A program made the position numbers and the translations under genes. DNA of 64,000 nt from Neofusicoccum parvum (lineage: Eukaryota > Ascomycota > Dothideomycetes > Botryosphaeriales > Botryosphaeriaceae), in the NCBI GenBank assembly GCA_020912385.1, contig CP087220.1, positions 558,001 through 622,000 of the forward strand, in the 5' to 3' direction. This document shows, piece by piece, positions 34,194 to 45,316 of this stretch. A model generated the notes under the pieces. It did no database searches. It had not been told where the DNA came from and saw only the letters and a list, made by a program, of their open reading frames with translations. Position 1 is the first letter of the stretch. Every line of letters begins with the position of its first letter.

Positions 34194-35483
34194 ATGGCCA
34201 ATCAGGACAAGGCGCAAGATGCTCCAGTGCAAATTATCCTCGCCGGCGGGACCAATCGAGTCTACTCGGACGGAGATGTCGTAGCTGGAACAGTCAGAGT
34301 TGACACTCGCATCAAGTCTGAACATGCTTCGATCACTTTTGAGGGCAGGTCGATGTCTCGAATTAAAAGAGTGACTGGCGGTCCCGGTCCTGGTTACCAG
34401 CTCTGCAGTGGCAAGAGCATCCTCTTCCGCTACAACGAAGCACTGTTCTCAGGCGGAGATCTTTCCTCGCTCAGATCTGGCGAAGATCCCTTTGTCGCCT
34501 TCCCGTTCAAATTCAGCTTCCCACGCGTCGTCCAGGGCGACGTCGACCGCGGAACCAACCTCAAGCCCAGCAGCCACTTCGAGCACGAGCCCGGCCACGC
34601 CCTCCCCCCAACCATGAACACCGTCGTCTGCGGCAGCACGCAGACCGTCCACTACTGCCTCGAAGCCCGCATGCCCTACACCTCCCACAAGGTCTTCAAC
34701 AGCGAGAAGATGCACGTGGAATTCCTCCGCTTCATCCCCTCCTGCGCCGACCCGACCCCCACCACCTCACCCGACCTCAACACCCACACCGACAGCGTCA
34801 CCCGGCACACCCGGCGCCTGGACCCCGCGCGCGAGCACGAGCATCACGGCCTCCGCTCGCACCTGAAAGAGCTGTTCTCCAGCACCTCCGACCCGTCCGC
34901 CACCTTCGCCGTCACCACCCGCACTCCGGCCGCCGTCAGCGCCGGCCACGCCCTCCCCGTCGCCCTCAGCGTCGTCCACCGGGAGCGCAGCCCCGAGCTC
35001 GCGGACCCGCCGCCCCTGCGCCTGCACGGCGTCCGCGTCGCGCTGGAGGCGCTCACGCGCACGCGCGTGGCTTGCGCCGGGTGGACGACCGACGAGCTGA
35101 CGGCGCTGAGCGACTTCGACGTCCCGCTGGCCGAGCGGCACTGGGATCCGGAGAAGCACGAAGGTGAGGCGCCGCCGTTGTTGCCGGCGGATGGCGAGGA
35201 GGTGGACGTCGCGTCGCTGACGGAGGACGGGGAGCTGGTGGTGCAGAAGGCCACGGTGCCGACTTTCAAGACGTATGCGCTGGCACGGACGTACGTTGTG
35301 GAGGTGATGTTGTGGATCGAGTGTGCGGGGAAGGTGTATGAGATCAAGCATTCGAAATATCCGATCAACGTGTTGCCGTGGCCGGATCTTAGAGTGGAAG
35401 GGTCGGAAGCGGCGCCATGGATTGAGCAGGAGGATGAGAAAGCGTCACCACCGGCATATGAGGATGTAGCGCCGACGTCTTGA
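34194..35483 (+). CDS. arrestin-like (alpha-arrestin) protein
   Basis: Predicted 429 aa in one exon. Fungal arrestin-related proteins link plasma-membrane transporters to HECT ubiquitin ligases (Rsp5/HulA) for endocytosis. The N-terminal arrestin fold begins VQIILAGGTNRVYSDGDVVAGTVRVDTRIKSE, with the strand pattern ASITFEGRSMSRIKRV. The middle shows FPFKFSFP and YCLEARM. The C-terminal fold carries VHYCLEAR-type and YVVEVMLWIECAGKVYEIKH strands. A PPAY motif at 419-422 near the C-terminus fits the PPxY ligand of WW-domain ligases. Homology is to the broad arrestin N-domain family; the client transporter cannot be deduced. The start is the ATG that opens the arrestin fold directly. Confidence 0.85.
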   Translation: MANQDKAQDAPVQIILAGGTNRVYSDGDVVAGTVRVDTRIKSEHASITFEGRSMSRIKRVTGGPGPGYQLCSGKSILFRYNEALFSGGDLSSLRSGEDPFVAFPFKFSFPRVVQGDVDRGTNLKPSSHFEHEPGHALPPTMNTVVCGSTQTVHYCLEARMPYTSHKVFNSEKMHVEFLRFIPSCADPTPTTSPDLNTHTDSVTRHTRRLDPAREHEHHGLRSHLKELFSSTSDPSATFAVTTRTPAAVSAGHALPVALSVVHRERSPELADPPPLRLHGVRVALEALTRTRVACAGWTTDELTALSDFDVPLAERHWDPEKHEGEAPPLLPADGEEVDVASLTEDGELVVQKATVPTFKTYALARTYVVEVMLWIECAGKVYEIKHSKYPINVLPWPDLRVEGSEAAPWIEQEDEKASPPAYEDVAPTS

Positions 35484-35797
35484 TTGCTTGAGATTCCGCT
35501 GGATGTGCCGCTGAAGGATATTCAAGCAGTTCCGTCAATTTTGGGTGTAAGATTAAAGCAAGATGATTGGCCTCCGTAAGTTTGTACTGGCCAGATTTAT
35601 TCGGCTGATTAAGAGTACCCTGTGCTTCGTTAGCTATGAATTAAACTAGCCTTCTATGGGAAGCTGGGACGTTTTTCGGAAGAGTCTGCCACCTTCACGT
35701 AATCTTCCTCGGCATATACTCCCTCAATGTAGATGGAGAAGCAGCGCGGGTATCTTCAGTATCAAAACAAGCCCTTATCCTTCAGCGTAGTCTCTGC
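35484..35797. other. convergent 3' intergenic region
   Basis: This 314-bp region between two convergent genes has AT-rich 3' UTR texture. No gene is seen. Confidence 0.5.
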
Positions 35798-36574
35798 TCA
35801 GCACTCTCTCTTCAGAAAAGCAACCATATCGTCAACACCCTTGGGCTCGTTGATCCAATGCCCTCCATCCACATAGGCATGCCATTCAACAACCATGCCC
35901 AGCCCTCTCAATCCCTTACAAAGCCTTTCCCCATTCCGGATCGGCACCATATCATCATCCTCACAGCTCTCCAGCAACACCGGCGTCTCCAACGCACCGT
36001 TCACCCCGTCGCCGCCCACCGTACTCCGTCCCGGCAACAAGCCCCTCAACCGCCGCCCCCGCTCCTCCACCGTCTCACACCCGGCAACGCCCTCCACCTC
36101 CGCCGCGAGCGGCAGCCACCCGCACAGCCCGACAAAGGCGCCAACCCTCTGCCCGCCCCTCAGCAACACGTGCACCGCCGTCGCGCACCCCATGCTGATC
36201 CCCGCCAGCACGACCCGGCGCCACCCCACGACCTCCGCCTCCCTCTCCACGACCGCCAGCAGCCCCTCGACGCTCTCCGCCAGCCCGGGCCGCTGCAGCT
36301 CCTTCCTCGCCTCCGGCTCCTCGACGCTCCAGACGTCGAACCACTGGCGCAGCGCCTGGCCGAAGCGCGCCGACGGCCGGCGGCCGGCGCCCGGGAAGAC
36401 CCATCTCCAGGACGGCAGGAGCTGCGGCAGCGTCAGGCCGGACGAGGCCTGGCTCTCGAAGAGCTCGGACGCGAACTCGGGCGCGAGGCTGTCGCGGCCG
36501 TGGAGGAAGATGATGGTGTGCGTGTGCGGGGCGGTGGGGGGGATGGTGTGGATGGTGGGCGAGCCGGTCGCCAT
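35798..36574 (-). CDS. acyl-protein thioesterase / carboxylesterase-like serine hydrolase
   Basis: Predicted 258 aa in one exon. It is an alpha/beta hydrolase of the phospholipase/carboxylesterase (APT1-like) family. The landmarks are IIFLHGRDS (oxyanion region), LAGISMGCATA with nucleophile Ser127, an acid in CEDDDMVPI, and His in VDGGHWIN. The family includes acyl-protein thioesterases that depalmitoylate proteins and small-molecule carboxylesterases. This divergent member, with Trp-rich SWRWVFPGAGRR, is typical of fungal paralogues found beside secondary-metabolism and general genes. Substrate is not predictable. The start ATG (GCCATGGC) fits Kozak context. Confidence 0.85.
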   Translation of the reverse strand: MATGSPTIHTIPPTAPHTHTIIFLHGRDSLAPEFASELFESQASSGLTLPQLLPSWRWVFPGAGRRPSARFGQALRQWFDVWSVEEPEARKELQRPGLAESVEGLLAVVEREAEVVGWRRVVLAGISMGCATAVHVLLRGGQRVGAFVGLCGWLPLAAEVEGVAGCETVEERGRRLRGLLPGRSTVGGDGVNGALETPVLLESCEDDDMVPIRNGERLCKGLRGLGMVVEWHAYVDGGHWINEPKGVDDMVAFLKREC

Positions 36575-37200
36575 GGCTGGAGTTGTTTGGATAAGTGGTT
36601 GGTATTGTGGCGGTGACCGTCGTGGTTGGGAAGCGGTGGGTGTGGAGGAAGACAGAGAGTTCGAAAGAAAGTGACGTTCTTAAGGCTGCGGCGGAATATT
36701 TTCTCCACAGCACCGTGGGAGCCGCAGGATCAGGTTATTAGGCAGCCGCACCAGGGGCTCAATAAAGAAAAGTCCTCACCCGATCTCCGGACGATTACCG
36801 CAATCGTGACCGATCGTATACGGGGAGTCGAAGTATTCATCTGGACGAGATACGCGTTTTTCCCCATGCTCCTGCTTCAAGGTGAATGCTTCAACTTCCC
36901 ATGGTCGTTACTCTTGACATTAATTCATCAAATCACAACAGAGTAACGAGTGAATACCCATTCCAGTCCACTGACGGAACCGTCATACGCCATTCTAATG
37001 TGCGAAAGTAGGCGCCCCCCATGCCCCTGCCTTACCGCTACCCAGTTGATCTCCCATTGCAGAGACCGAAAACCGAAAATGAGATCGCCATTGCATAGAC
37101 CCGCGGCATGCGTATACTTGTACAGCCGAAACACCGTTCTCTTGATCCCTCCGTAATAGCTATCGCCGCGGATACCACCATTCCTTCGAAAATGCCCCGT
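36575..37200. other. intergenic region with inverted repeat
   Basis: The 626 bp between the esterase start and the CUL4 stop contain inverted-repeat copy C (36822-36900). No protein gene. Confidence 0.5.
36822..36900. repeat. dispersed ~80-bp inverted-repeat element, copy C
   Basis: Left arm GGGGAGTCGAAGTATTCATC and right arm GGTGAATGCTTCAACTTCCC. As reverse complements they agree at about 20 of 26 terminal positions. Length is 79 bp, same arm core as copies A, B and D. Confidence 0.7.
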
Positions 37201-40109
37201 CTATGCGATGTAGCTGTACTCGTTGTTCTCCTCGCGCTCCATGTAGTCCTTGTCGACCAGCCTGTGTAGGCGCACACATTAGCACTATTCCTACCCCAAC
37301 CAGCCCGTGGGGAAACGGGGGAAAGACAGCATACCTGTCGATGTTCTTCTTGATATCTTGCACGCTCAGAACACCCCGCTTCTTGGTCGCATTAATCACC
37401 TCGGCCACCAGCTCCGCATGGCCAATCTTCTTCCTGCTCTTCATGATTCGCACAATCGCCGCCTGCGTCTCAAAATTCCTGTCCGCGGCCACGCGTTCAT
37501 GCGTCTCCTTGTTCTCCTCCTTCGTCTCCTTGAGCTGCACCTGGTTGACCTTGAGCCTGTACTTCTCGTGGTGGAAGGCCGAGTTATACGTGAACGTGTC
37601 TGTCGGGTTGATCTCGCGGCCCTTGGGGTGCTTGGTGAGGGGGCGGAGTTTGGCGCAGGCAAGGGACTGGAGGGTGCGCTTAAGCTCTGGTTCAGGGAGG
37701 CCGGTCTCTGCCTTCAAAAACTCGTACGTCAGATGCTCGCCAGTCTTGATGCTGTTGAAGAGAAGTAGAACAATGGCCTGGAAAGAGCTGACGACAAGCT
37801 CCTTGTTGCCCTTGGGGAAAGTCGCTTTGATCTGACAATGCGCGAGCGCGTGCTTCCAGTCCAACTTGCGTCCGCTGTGCTTGCTCTTGTAGTGCACCGT
37901 GAACTTATCTAGGCTTTGCTGGATCTCTGCCGGGATGATGACGGGAATGTCGGGGTACGTCGGCCACGCGGAAGCGGAGAGGATGTTGACTGATAAGTCG
38001 ACCGGAGCCTTCTCCCCACGCTCTTCAAGAAGTGACTTGTAACTAGTCATCTCCTCACGCGCCAGCTCGATGTCCTTGAACATCTGCTCCAGATTCTGCG
38101 TGAAACCAGCACCACACTCGGTTTTGAGCCTTGCCAACATGCTCCGTTCCGCATCCGCACTGGCACTGCGCCCCATGAGCAGACGACGTGCCAAATCCTT
38201 CTTGTAGAAAGCCTCAAACACCGCCTTTCCATGCACGAAACGGAACAGGTCCAGAACTTGATCTAGCTGGTTGTTGATCTCAGTGTCTTCGTCGAACGTG
38301 AGATCGTCATTCTCGTCACGTTCTGCCTCGCCGGATTTCACTGACGAGAGCTGCGCTGGGATGACCTTCGCACCGCCACGCAGAAGCATATCGACGTACT
38401 TCGCAATCATTTCTCCAGGCTTAGAGTTGTCGGTATTCCAGGTTGCGCTCGTCTTCTTCGACTTGTTGATGAATGTCTCAAAGGACTCGCGTAAAGCATG
38501 GCCTAAGTCCGTGTTGCGGTGGAACGATACCCGCCAGATGGCGTCAAGCTGCTTCTTCAACGTGAGGAGCCTTACGACCATATTATCTTGGTCCTTCTCG
38601 TCGAACACGATAGCGGTACCAGTGAGATCGATCCACTTTTCGAATGCTGACCGCAGCTTGGCGCCCAATCGTCTCCGCTCGAGAAGCTTGTACAACTGTT
38701 CAAGATCATGAACAGCGTTCTCATCTAGCAGGTCTGCCACTTCATCTTGGTTGAGAAGCCTGGCCTCCTGCCGCTGGACGAGATGGTCTTCCAGTAGAGT
38801 AAGCAGATCACGCCGTGTCGTTGCGTCGAGGTTGAACAGCTCGCAACGCTGCATCTCCCTCTCCATGAGCTGCACGGCGCTCCGCACGTAGTCCGCAAGC
38901 CCCTTCTCCTGGCTGGCCTGTTCGGCCCAGCTCGCAACGAATTGCTGCGATAGCTCCAGCAGCTTCGGCTCGAAGAAACTCGTGTAGATCGTGAGGTCGT
39001 GGCACATGCTAATCACGTCGCGGAAGGTGTCTTTGTCGAACTCCTCCCCCGACCTGTCCGCCTGGACCAGATCACATGCTCCCGCCACAATCTTTGGCTT
39101 CAATGCCGCATCCTCGCAGATTATGGTGCGGAACAGCGTGAAAGCTTGGTCCTGCAGTGTTCGGCCCTGCTGCAGCAAGTACGAGCGATCGAGATAGCAG
39201 AAGATCCACCTAATTGGTTTCTACACCGTCTGACGTTAGCATCAGCGCAGCAATCCCACCCAGAAAGACCTTCCAGGGGGCACAAACCTGATTCGCCGTC
39301 CACGTCCGCCACGCCGCGAGCACCGCCCTCAGCAGATCCACATCCGTCTTCCCCGCCTTCTCCAGCAGCTGCGCCTTCAGCCCCGTCTCCACGAACCGCG
39401 AGCAGCGGGCGTGCAGCTTCGCGGCCAGCTCCGCGGCGTGGCCCTGGCGACACACGTTCTCGACGCCGCGATACAGCGTCTCGAGCGAGAAGTCGATGTC
39501 GGCGCCGCGGAAGATCTTGGCCAGCGCGTCGTCCAGCCAGCCCCACACCTGGTTGAAGTATTCCTTGGGGTCGGTGCGCGGCGTCTTGCGTAGGTTCTTG
39601 ACGACCAGCTGCTTCGCGCCCGTGTTGGGGTTGAAGTTGGGGCGGTGCGACGACGAGGAGCGCGCGGCGCCGTTGGCGACGGCATTGCGGGCGGGCGACG
39701 CCGGCGACGGGCTGGGCGTCTTGGTCAGGTCGATGACGGCGCTGCCGCCGTTCTGCTTCTTGCTCGGGAAGCTGTACATCTTCTCGGGCGGCAGGGCGGC
39801 CGACGAGCTGGTCGAGCGCGGCGAGTCGACGGAGCGGGGTGGCGACGAGGGATTGTCGGAGCCGGCGGCGGGATTGGGCTTGACGCGCTTGCTGCTCTTG
39901 GGCGACAGGTTGGCTGCTCTTGCCGGCGCCGGCTTCTGCTGGAACAGCTCGTGGATGGTCTGCTGCTTGGCGGCGGGGCTGGAGCTGCCGTCGGCGCGTT
40001 GGTCGGACGGATTGCCGTTGCCCGGGCGGACGTGCTGGAGCTTGCGCTTGCGGTGGCCGTCGGTCTTGTCGTCCTCTTTGGCGGCCCTGTGGTTCTGCGT
40101 GTGCTGCAT
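37201..40109 (-). CDS. CUL4: cullin 4 (CRL4 ubiquitin-ligase scaffold)
   Basis: Predicted 922 aa from three exons: 40109-39288, 39220-37335 and 37261-37201. It scaffolds DDB1-based RING ubiquitin ligases that act in DNA repair, replication and, in fungi, heterochromatin. Cullin repeats follow a disordered 170-residue N-terminus. Landmarks are IRWIFCYLDRSYLLQQ, KDLARRLLMGRS, the cullin-homology segment WPTYPDIPVIIPAEIQQ and the neddylation site RIMKSRKKIGH (Lys about 868). The C-terminus NIDRLVDKDYMEREENNEYSYIA is completed by the short last exon. The N-terminal tail has a PIP-box-like QQTIHELF (49-56). Assignment to CUL4 rather than CUL1 or CUL3 rests on the long tail and NQVWGWLDDALAKIF; I am fairly sure. 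Confidence 0.92.
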
Positions 40110-40527
40110 TGAATGCTTGTCGGGGGGTCTGCGGAGGACGCGCAGCTCGGAGCGTCGTCGTCGGCTTCGTCGTCGTCGGGGGCGCTGATAGGCGGTGCGA
40201 GTCAGCGGGCTGGCAGATTCATCATTGATGCAGCGGACAACGTCGAGACGGCGAGCAGTGACGCATCTTATTTCATCCGCCCGCCCCCCGGACTTAAGTC
40301 CTATTCCCGGCCGTGCTTAGTGCTTAAGCTTCACCACCTGTCAGTTACCTCCGCGCCATAGGCCGGTATATATAGTCTGATACAATTCTTTTGTCTAGCG
40401 CTGCTGGAGAGGGGTCAAGACACACTGCTCCTGAACTCGTACAAAGCCCCGCCAGTTTGGTATCTTCGCAACACAACAATTTAACGCCAACCAGCTGCCC
40501 GTGTCCCATGAATCCGTCTATTCGTAT
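40110..40527. promoter_or_regulatory. CUL4 promoter / MGM1 3' region
   Basis: These 418 bp separate two same-strand (reverse) genes. A TATATATA-like run at about 40367-40376 lies roughly 260 bp upstream of the CUL4 ATG and may be its TATA element. Confidence 0.4.
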
Positions 40528-43461
40528 CTAGAACAAACTCCACCCGCGGCCCTTGCTCTCCTTGGGCCCCGTGCGCGAGCTGTACCGCTTCTCGCGAGCC
40601 TCCAGCTGCCGCAGCGACTCCATCTCTTTGAGCACGTGCTCCAGCAGCTCCTTCCTGCGCACCACGTCCAGGTGCCGGCGGATCTTGGGATCCTCGCGCG
40701 CGAACCGCTCCACCTCTGCCTGGGAAAGCGCGCGTCCGAGACGGCTGTCCAGTTCGCGGGGGAACTGCCTCGAGTCAGCAGGAAGATTGTGGGGCCGCAG
40801 ATCGCCGCACTTACGAGATAGTAGAACTTAGACAGCAGCTCCGCGTCTAGGAAGAGATCCGCCGTGGTCGTGAGCTTGTCCGCCACCGCGTCCAAGAAGA
40901 CCTCGGGACAGTAGTACTTGTTCTTCTTGTTCGCGCACTGCTTCGACTTGACCGCCATGATGCGCATCTTCAGCACGTCTGCGCGGTCACGCAGGAACAC
41001 CGCTTGCCGTCCTAGTGAAGAGGTCAGTGTGACGCTATTCCACACCATGCGTGATACCTTACCTTTCTCGAGCAGGGCTGAACTGAACCCTCCGGCACCG
41101 CCAATCCCGTCGCCCTCGATGACAACCTGTCCACTCCGCACCCGGTCGATGAAACCCATAACGTCTCTGAGCTTCTTTCGACCACCAACTTCATTCTCGA
41201 CGTGCTTCACAGCATTCTCACACATCCTGAGCTCCTCCTTCAGCACATTGCCGACGTTCTCCCTGCCCTTTGCCCATTCTTGGTCCTCAAGCTCGATGCG
41301 GTACTTGTACGGCTTGATACAAATCTCCAGCTCGTCGCTGATGTCGTACGAAAGCTCCCGCAGAATGGAGGTCGAGGCTTCAGTGATGGCGCGCCGAGCA
41401 AAAGGGTGCGCAGCGAAGGTGGAGTTGGCAATAAGACGATCGATATGGGCCTGGAGCGCGCTGGCCACAACAGTGGTTGCTAGACGTCCGATACCAAGTT
41501 TTGTCAAGGAGGAGCTTGCGGTATCGAGCTTGAGATGCCAGAGCGGGTTCTCCGGATCGGCCTTCGGAAGCTCGTTCAGTGAATCCACCTCTGGCAGGGG
41601 AGGGTGTAAGTCATCGAATGGCTTATTCCAGTACTTCTGGGCAAGGAGAGTCAGGACCTGTTGGTCAAGCTCATTCTTGACCATCTCACGGACCTCAGGA
41701 CGTCCAAATTGGTCCGAGAAGTCCTTGAACGAATGCTTGAAAGCATCCAAGCTCTCGGCAAGATAAGATTCCGCGCTGAGGGGCCGGTCGTTGTATTGCA
41801 CCTTGAATTCGTACGTAGCTTCGGCCAGTTCACGCTGGATTGCCTCGCTGGTAGTCTTCAAGCTCGCTGCCATGGTGTTCTCCAAGACATACATGAGCTT
41901 CTTGCGAAGGTTGTTGGTGCCCACATCAACGTGCGCTTGAGGTCCAAACTCCTCCGGGTGCGAGCCAAAATATGCGTTTTCGTTCTTGGTTACAGCCTTC
42001 TGAATGTTCCCACTTCCACGGTTGAAGAGACTACCAGCGGTCTGGGGAACGCGGCAGACGACGCCCACGTAGCCCAGGCGAAGGGCATACTTCCGGTCGG
42101 TGAGCAGGTCCAATCCCCGTCCAGGCTCCACCAAATCCATCTTCGTGATAACTCCAATGGTCCGCTCGCCTCTCGGGTCGACCTTTCGGGATGCGCGCAA
42201 AGCTGTAGAGTTGGCCAAATCGACATCGGCGGCGGAAATGGCCAGAATAATGTTAGGAGGTTGAATGTACTTCTCGCACAGCTCAGCAATCTTTTCCTTC
42301 AACTGTGGGGGTTGGTCTCGGCCGACGACTTGGATATATCCTGGCAGATCGGTGAGAGACAGATCCGGGACATTCGGGGAGTAGATCCGAAGCTGAATAG
42401 GGTCGTCGGAGACACACTCCTCTGCCGGCACAGCCAGATTCAGATCGGTCAGGGTCCTTTGAATTTGGGAAAAGTCCGTGATCTTCCCGAGTCCCAGCGC
42501 AGGGAATTCGCCGTATTCCGCGTGAGCCTCGGGCGTGTTGACAAGCGTCAACTCAATGGGCCTCCTGGTGACCATGTTGGAGCCTTTAGGTAGGAACTCA
42601 TGGCCGACGATCGCCTCAAGAACGGAGCTCTTGCCTGAAGACTGTGATCCAATGACCACAATAGAAGGCAGAGTCAGAGAGTCCGACTGGCCGACAGTCT
42701 GCAGCAGTCCCCTTATCTCAATCATCTTCCTCGTAAGCATCATCATCTGCTCGTCCCTAGCAATCTTCTCCTCCGACCGGTCGTCATCATTGGTTTCTGA
42801 ACCATATCCAAAAGCAGTTGCGGTCGCCGCTCCGGCAGCAGCAGAACCCCCACCGCTTTTCTTAGGGTCACCCTCGGGCCCCGACGAGTTTCCCTGCCCC
42901 TCCTCGCCAGCCAGGATGTTCCGCAGCCATTCCGGGACTTCGATATCTGACTTTGTCTTTTCCCAACCCCGTCTCGTCTGGTCAATCACATCGGAGGCGC
43001 TGGTGAAAATTCCTCCGGCGGTGTTGCTGGCCAAATCCCTACCACGTGCAAGGAGGTCGATGGCATAGTCGGCGCCCTCTGTGTGAATGTGTTAGACCGA
43101 ACATAGTCTCAGATCCCATCGAGGTAGGAAAACACGTACTCTGAGCTTGGTTCTGTAGATAAACTAGCCCCCCAACAATGGTGGCGCCTCCGACAGCACC
43201 TAACGTGGCGAATTTTTGGAATAGGCGGGGAAGGATGCGAATGAAGGAGATGGAGCGGACGGCGGGCACGTTATGCAGCGCGTAGGCACCAGGAGGCCAT
43301 GATCGTAGGGTCGATGAGCGCAGACCGGACTGGTTGCGCAAGAGGCCGCCAGCGTTGGAGCCTATGTAATGGGTAAACCTCCGCGGCGCCGCGTAGGCGG
43401 AAGCGGAGGCGACGCGGCGGGCGACGGGAGCCAGGCGCGCGGAGAGGAGCCTCCCGCTCAT
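40528..43461 (-). CDS. MGM1: mitochondrial dynamin-related GTPase Mgm1 (OPA1)
   Basis: Predicted 923 aa from four exons: 43461-43140, 43078-41063, 41011-40815 and 40764-40528. It drives inner-membrane fusion and cristae shaping in mitochondria. An Arg/Ala/Ser-rich presequence (MSGRLLSARLAPVARRVASA) precedes a first membrane segment (FATLGAVGGATIVGGLVYLQ). The region where rhomboid Pcp1 cleaves homologues (TAAGAATATAFG-like, Ala/Gly-rich, before the GTPase) follows. GTPase motifs: G1 GSQSSGKSS, G2 near MVTRRPIELT, G3 DLPG and G4 TKMD. The GED-like end ERFAREDPKIRRHLDVVRRKELLEHVLKEMESLRQLE lies in the last exon, whose acceptor was chosen so that FYYL joins FPRELDSRLGRAL. Divergent from DUG3. 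Confidence 0.96.
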
Positions 43462-43989
43462 GCTTGTGTAGCGATGTCAGCGCAGCCGCCTGTCGCGCAT
43501 GTGGTGGCGGGCTGCTGGGCGGAGGGTCGAGGCGGCGGTGGTTCGAAGCGGGCGTGATCGGGGATCGTTGACCCTGCGGCGGAGGAGAGCGAGGACTGGC
43601 CGTGTTGGCGTTGACGTAGATCCCAAGCTCACCACGTGCGCCTTTAGCCGCCACCCCAGCTCCCTCCAGACACCGCGTGCTGCTGCAGGCCTCTGGCGGG
43701 CGCGAAAAAGCCCTCGGAGAGCCCATCGCGCCTCTTGCCCGTGCCCGCGATGCTCCCTTTGTCCGTCTTCCCAGGTGCCTGATCAGGCAATCAAGCTGCC
43801 AATCGCGTCATCGCGCGAGGCAATTTGTCGCGGCCAGTCATACCGCGTCCTCCTGAATACCACATCCTTTTTGTGCCACGAAGCCTGTGTCCTCTCTTCC
43901 TCCAAGTGCACCCTCTTGCGACTTTCCTCCGCCATCGCTACAATCACCCTACCTTCTGGCTGTTGCGCCCCGGCAAGCGTCACTCCACA
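43462..43989. promoter_or_regulatory. divergent promoter MGM1 - DUG3
   Basis: 528 bp between divergent start codons. The DUG3 side is CT-rich just before the ATG. No TATA box is evident and no gene is seen. Confidence 0.5.
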
Positions 43990-45316
43990 ATGTGCAGATT
44001 CCTTGTCAGTCTCAACGCCCAACGCCCGGAGCGGCAGCTACTCACACGAGCACAGGTCTACAAGGGCAAGGACGAGATCCTGCTTTCGAAGCTCATCCTC
44101 GACCCGACCCACTCCATCCTGACCCAGTCCTACGACTCGCGCCTCCGTCTGGTACTGTCCCGCAAGAGAAAGCCTCCGCGACTGCACGTCGACTCACAGC
44201 TCACAGGACGCGCGCCGCCCGCACAATGGCGACGGCTTTGGCGTCGGATACTATACCTCACCCGACCTCGGCCCTGAGCCCTGCATCTTCACCTCGACCA
44301 TTCCCGCGTGGAACTGCATCAACCTTGAGCGTCTCGCCTCCAAGACCACGTCGAACCTGATCTTCGCCCATGTGCGCGCCACCACCGAAGGCAACCTGTC
44401 TGACAGCAACTGCCACCCGTTCCGGTACAGAGGGCTAATGTGGATGCACAATGGTGGTGTTGGAGCTTGGAAGCATGTTAAGAGGAGGCTGGCTTCGTCC
44501 CTCGGCGACGAGTGGTTCAACTTCGTGCAGGGTTCGACGGATAGCGAGTGGTGCTTTGCACTCTTTTTGGATTGCATGGAACGCATGGGGTACTCGCCAG
44601 ACGCCGAGGTTGGAGAGAACGGCTTCGGGCACACGGTGCTGAGGAAGGCTATGTTGAAGACCATTGAGAGAGTTAATGCGCTCACGAAGGAAGTCCCGGC
44701 GGACGTCAAGGAGGAGGACACTCGAAGTCTGCTCAACTTCGCGGTCACGGACGGAAGCAGCGTCGTCTGCACGCGCTACGTCAGCAGCAAGACCGATGAA
44801 GCATCCAGTCTCTTCTTTTCCTCGGGAACTAGCTGGAAGGAGCAGAAGAACAGCAACATTGACGCAGACAAGAAAGACTTCAAGATGGAGCGGAAGGACA
44901 AGGGCGCTGACATCGTGCTTGTCGCTAGTGAGCCTTTGACTTTCGAACGTGGTAAGCAGGACCACCATTTCCGGCGCGATGCGCATCCACTGACTGGCCT
45001 TCCAGACAACTGGGTTACCGTCCCTACCAACTCGACTCTCACTATCCACAAGCAGACGGTGATGATCCATCCAATAATTGACGAATACTACGTAAGCAGC
45101 CTCAGATATATTGGCATGCAGCTGGCCGTTCTTCATGCAGCTCCATCTAACAGGCATGATCTCTAGAACCCGAATCCCGCCCACAAGCGGTCGTCGCAAT
45201 TTGCAGTGCAGAAGGGTCAGACGATAGCCGGCCCGGACAAGACAGTCACCTCTCAGCCGATGTCACGAGAGAGTTCGGGACTGAGGACGCCTACTGCTGC
45301 ATTCGCATGCGGCTGA
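43990..45316 (+). CDS. DUG3: glutamine amidotransferase-like subunit DUG3 (glutathione degradation)
   Basis: Predicted 363 aa from five exons: 43990-44004, 44056-44151, 44207-44951, 45006-45091 and 45167-45316. With DUG2 it forms the cytosolic (DUG2-DUG3)2 gamma-glutamyl peptidase that degrades glutathione. It has a class II (Ntn) amidotransferase fold, with catalytic Cys2 exposed by Met removal in MCRFLVYKG. NGDGFGVGYY, SNLIFAHVRATTEG, CHPFRYRGLMWMHNGGV and SDSEWCFALF-type strands follow. Exon 1 is only 15 nt and ends just after the catalytic Cys region. The 51-nt intron 1 is a multiple of three without a stop, so retention would insert 17 residues. The C-terminus after the fold is short and polar. 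Confidence 0.93.

Noticed and set aside
41661..42593. 310-codon forward frame within MGM1
   Set aside because: Antisense shadow of the GTPase exon.
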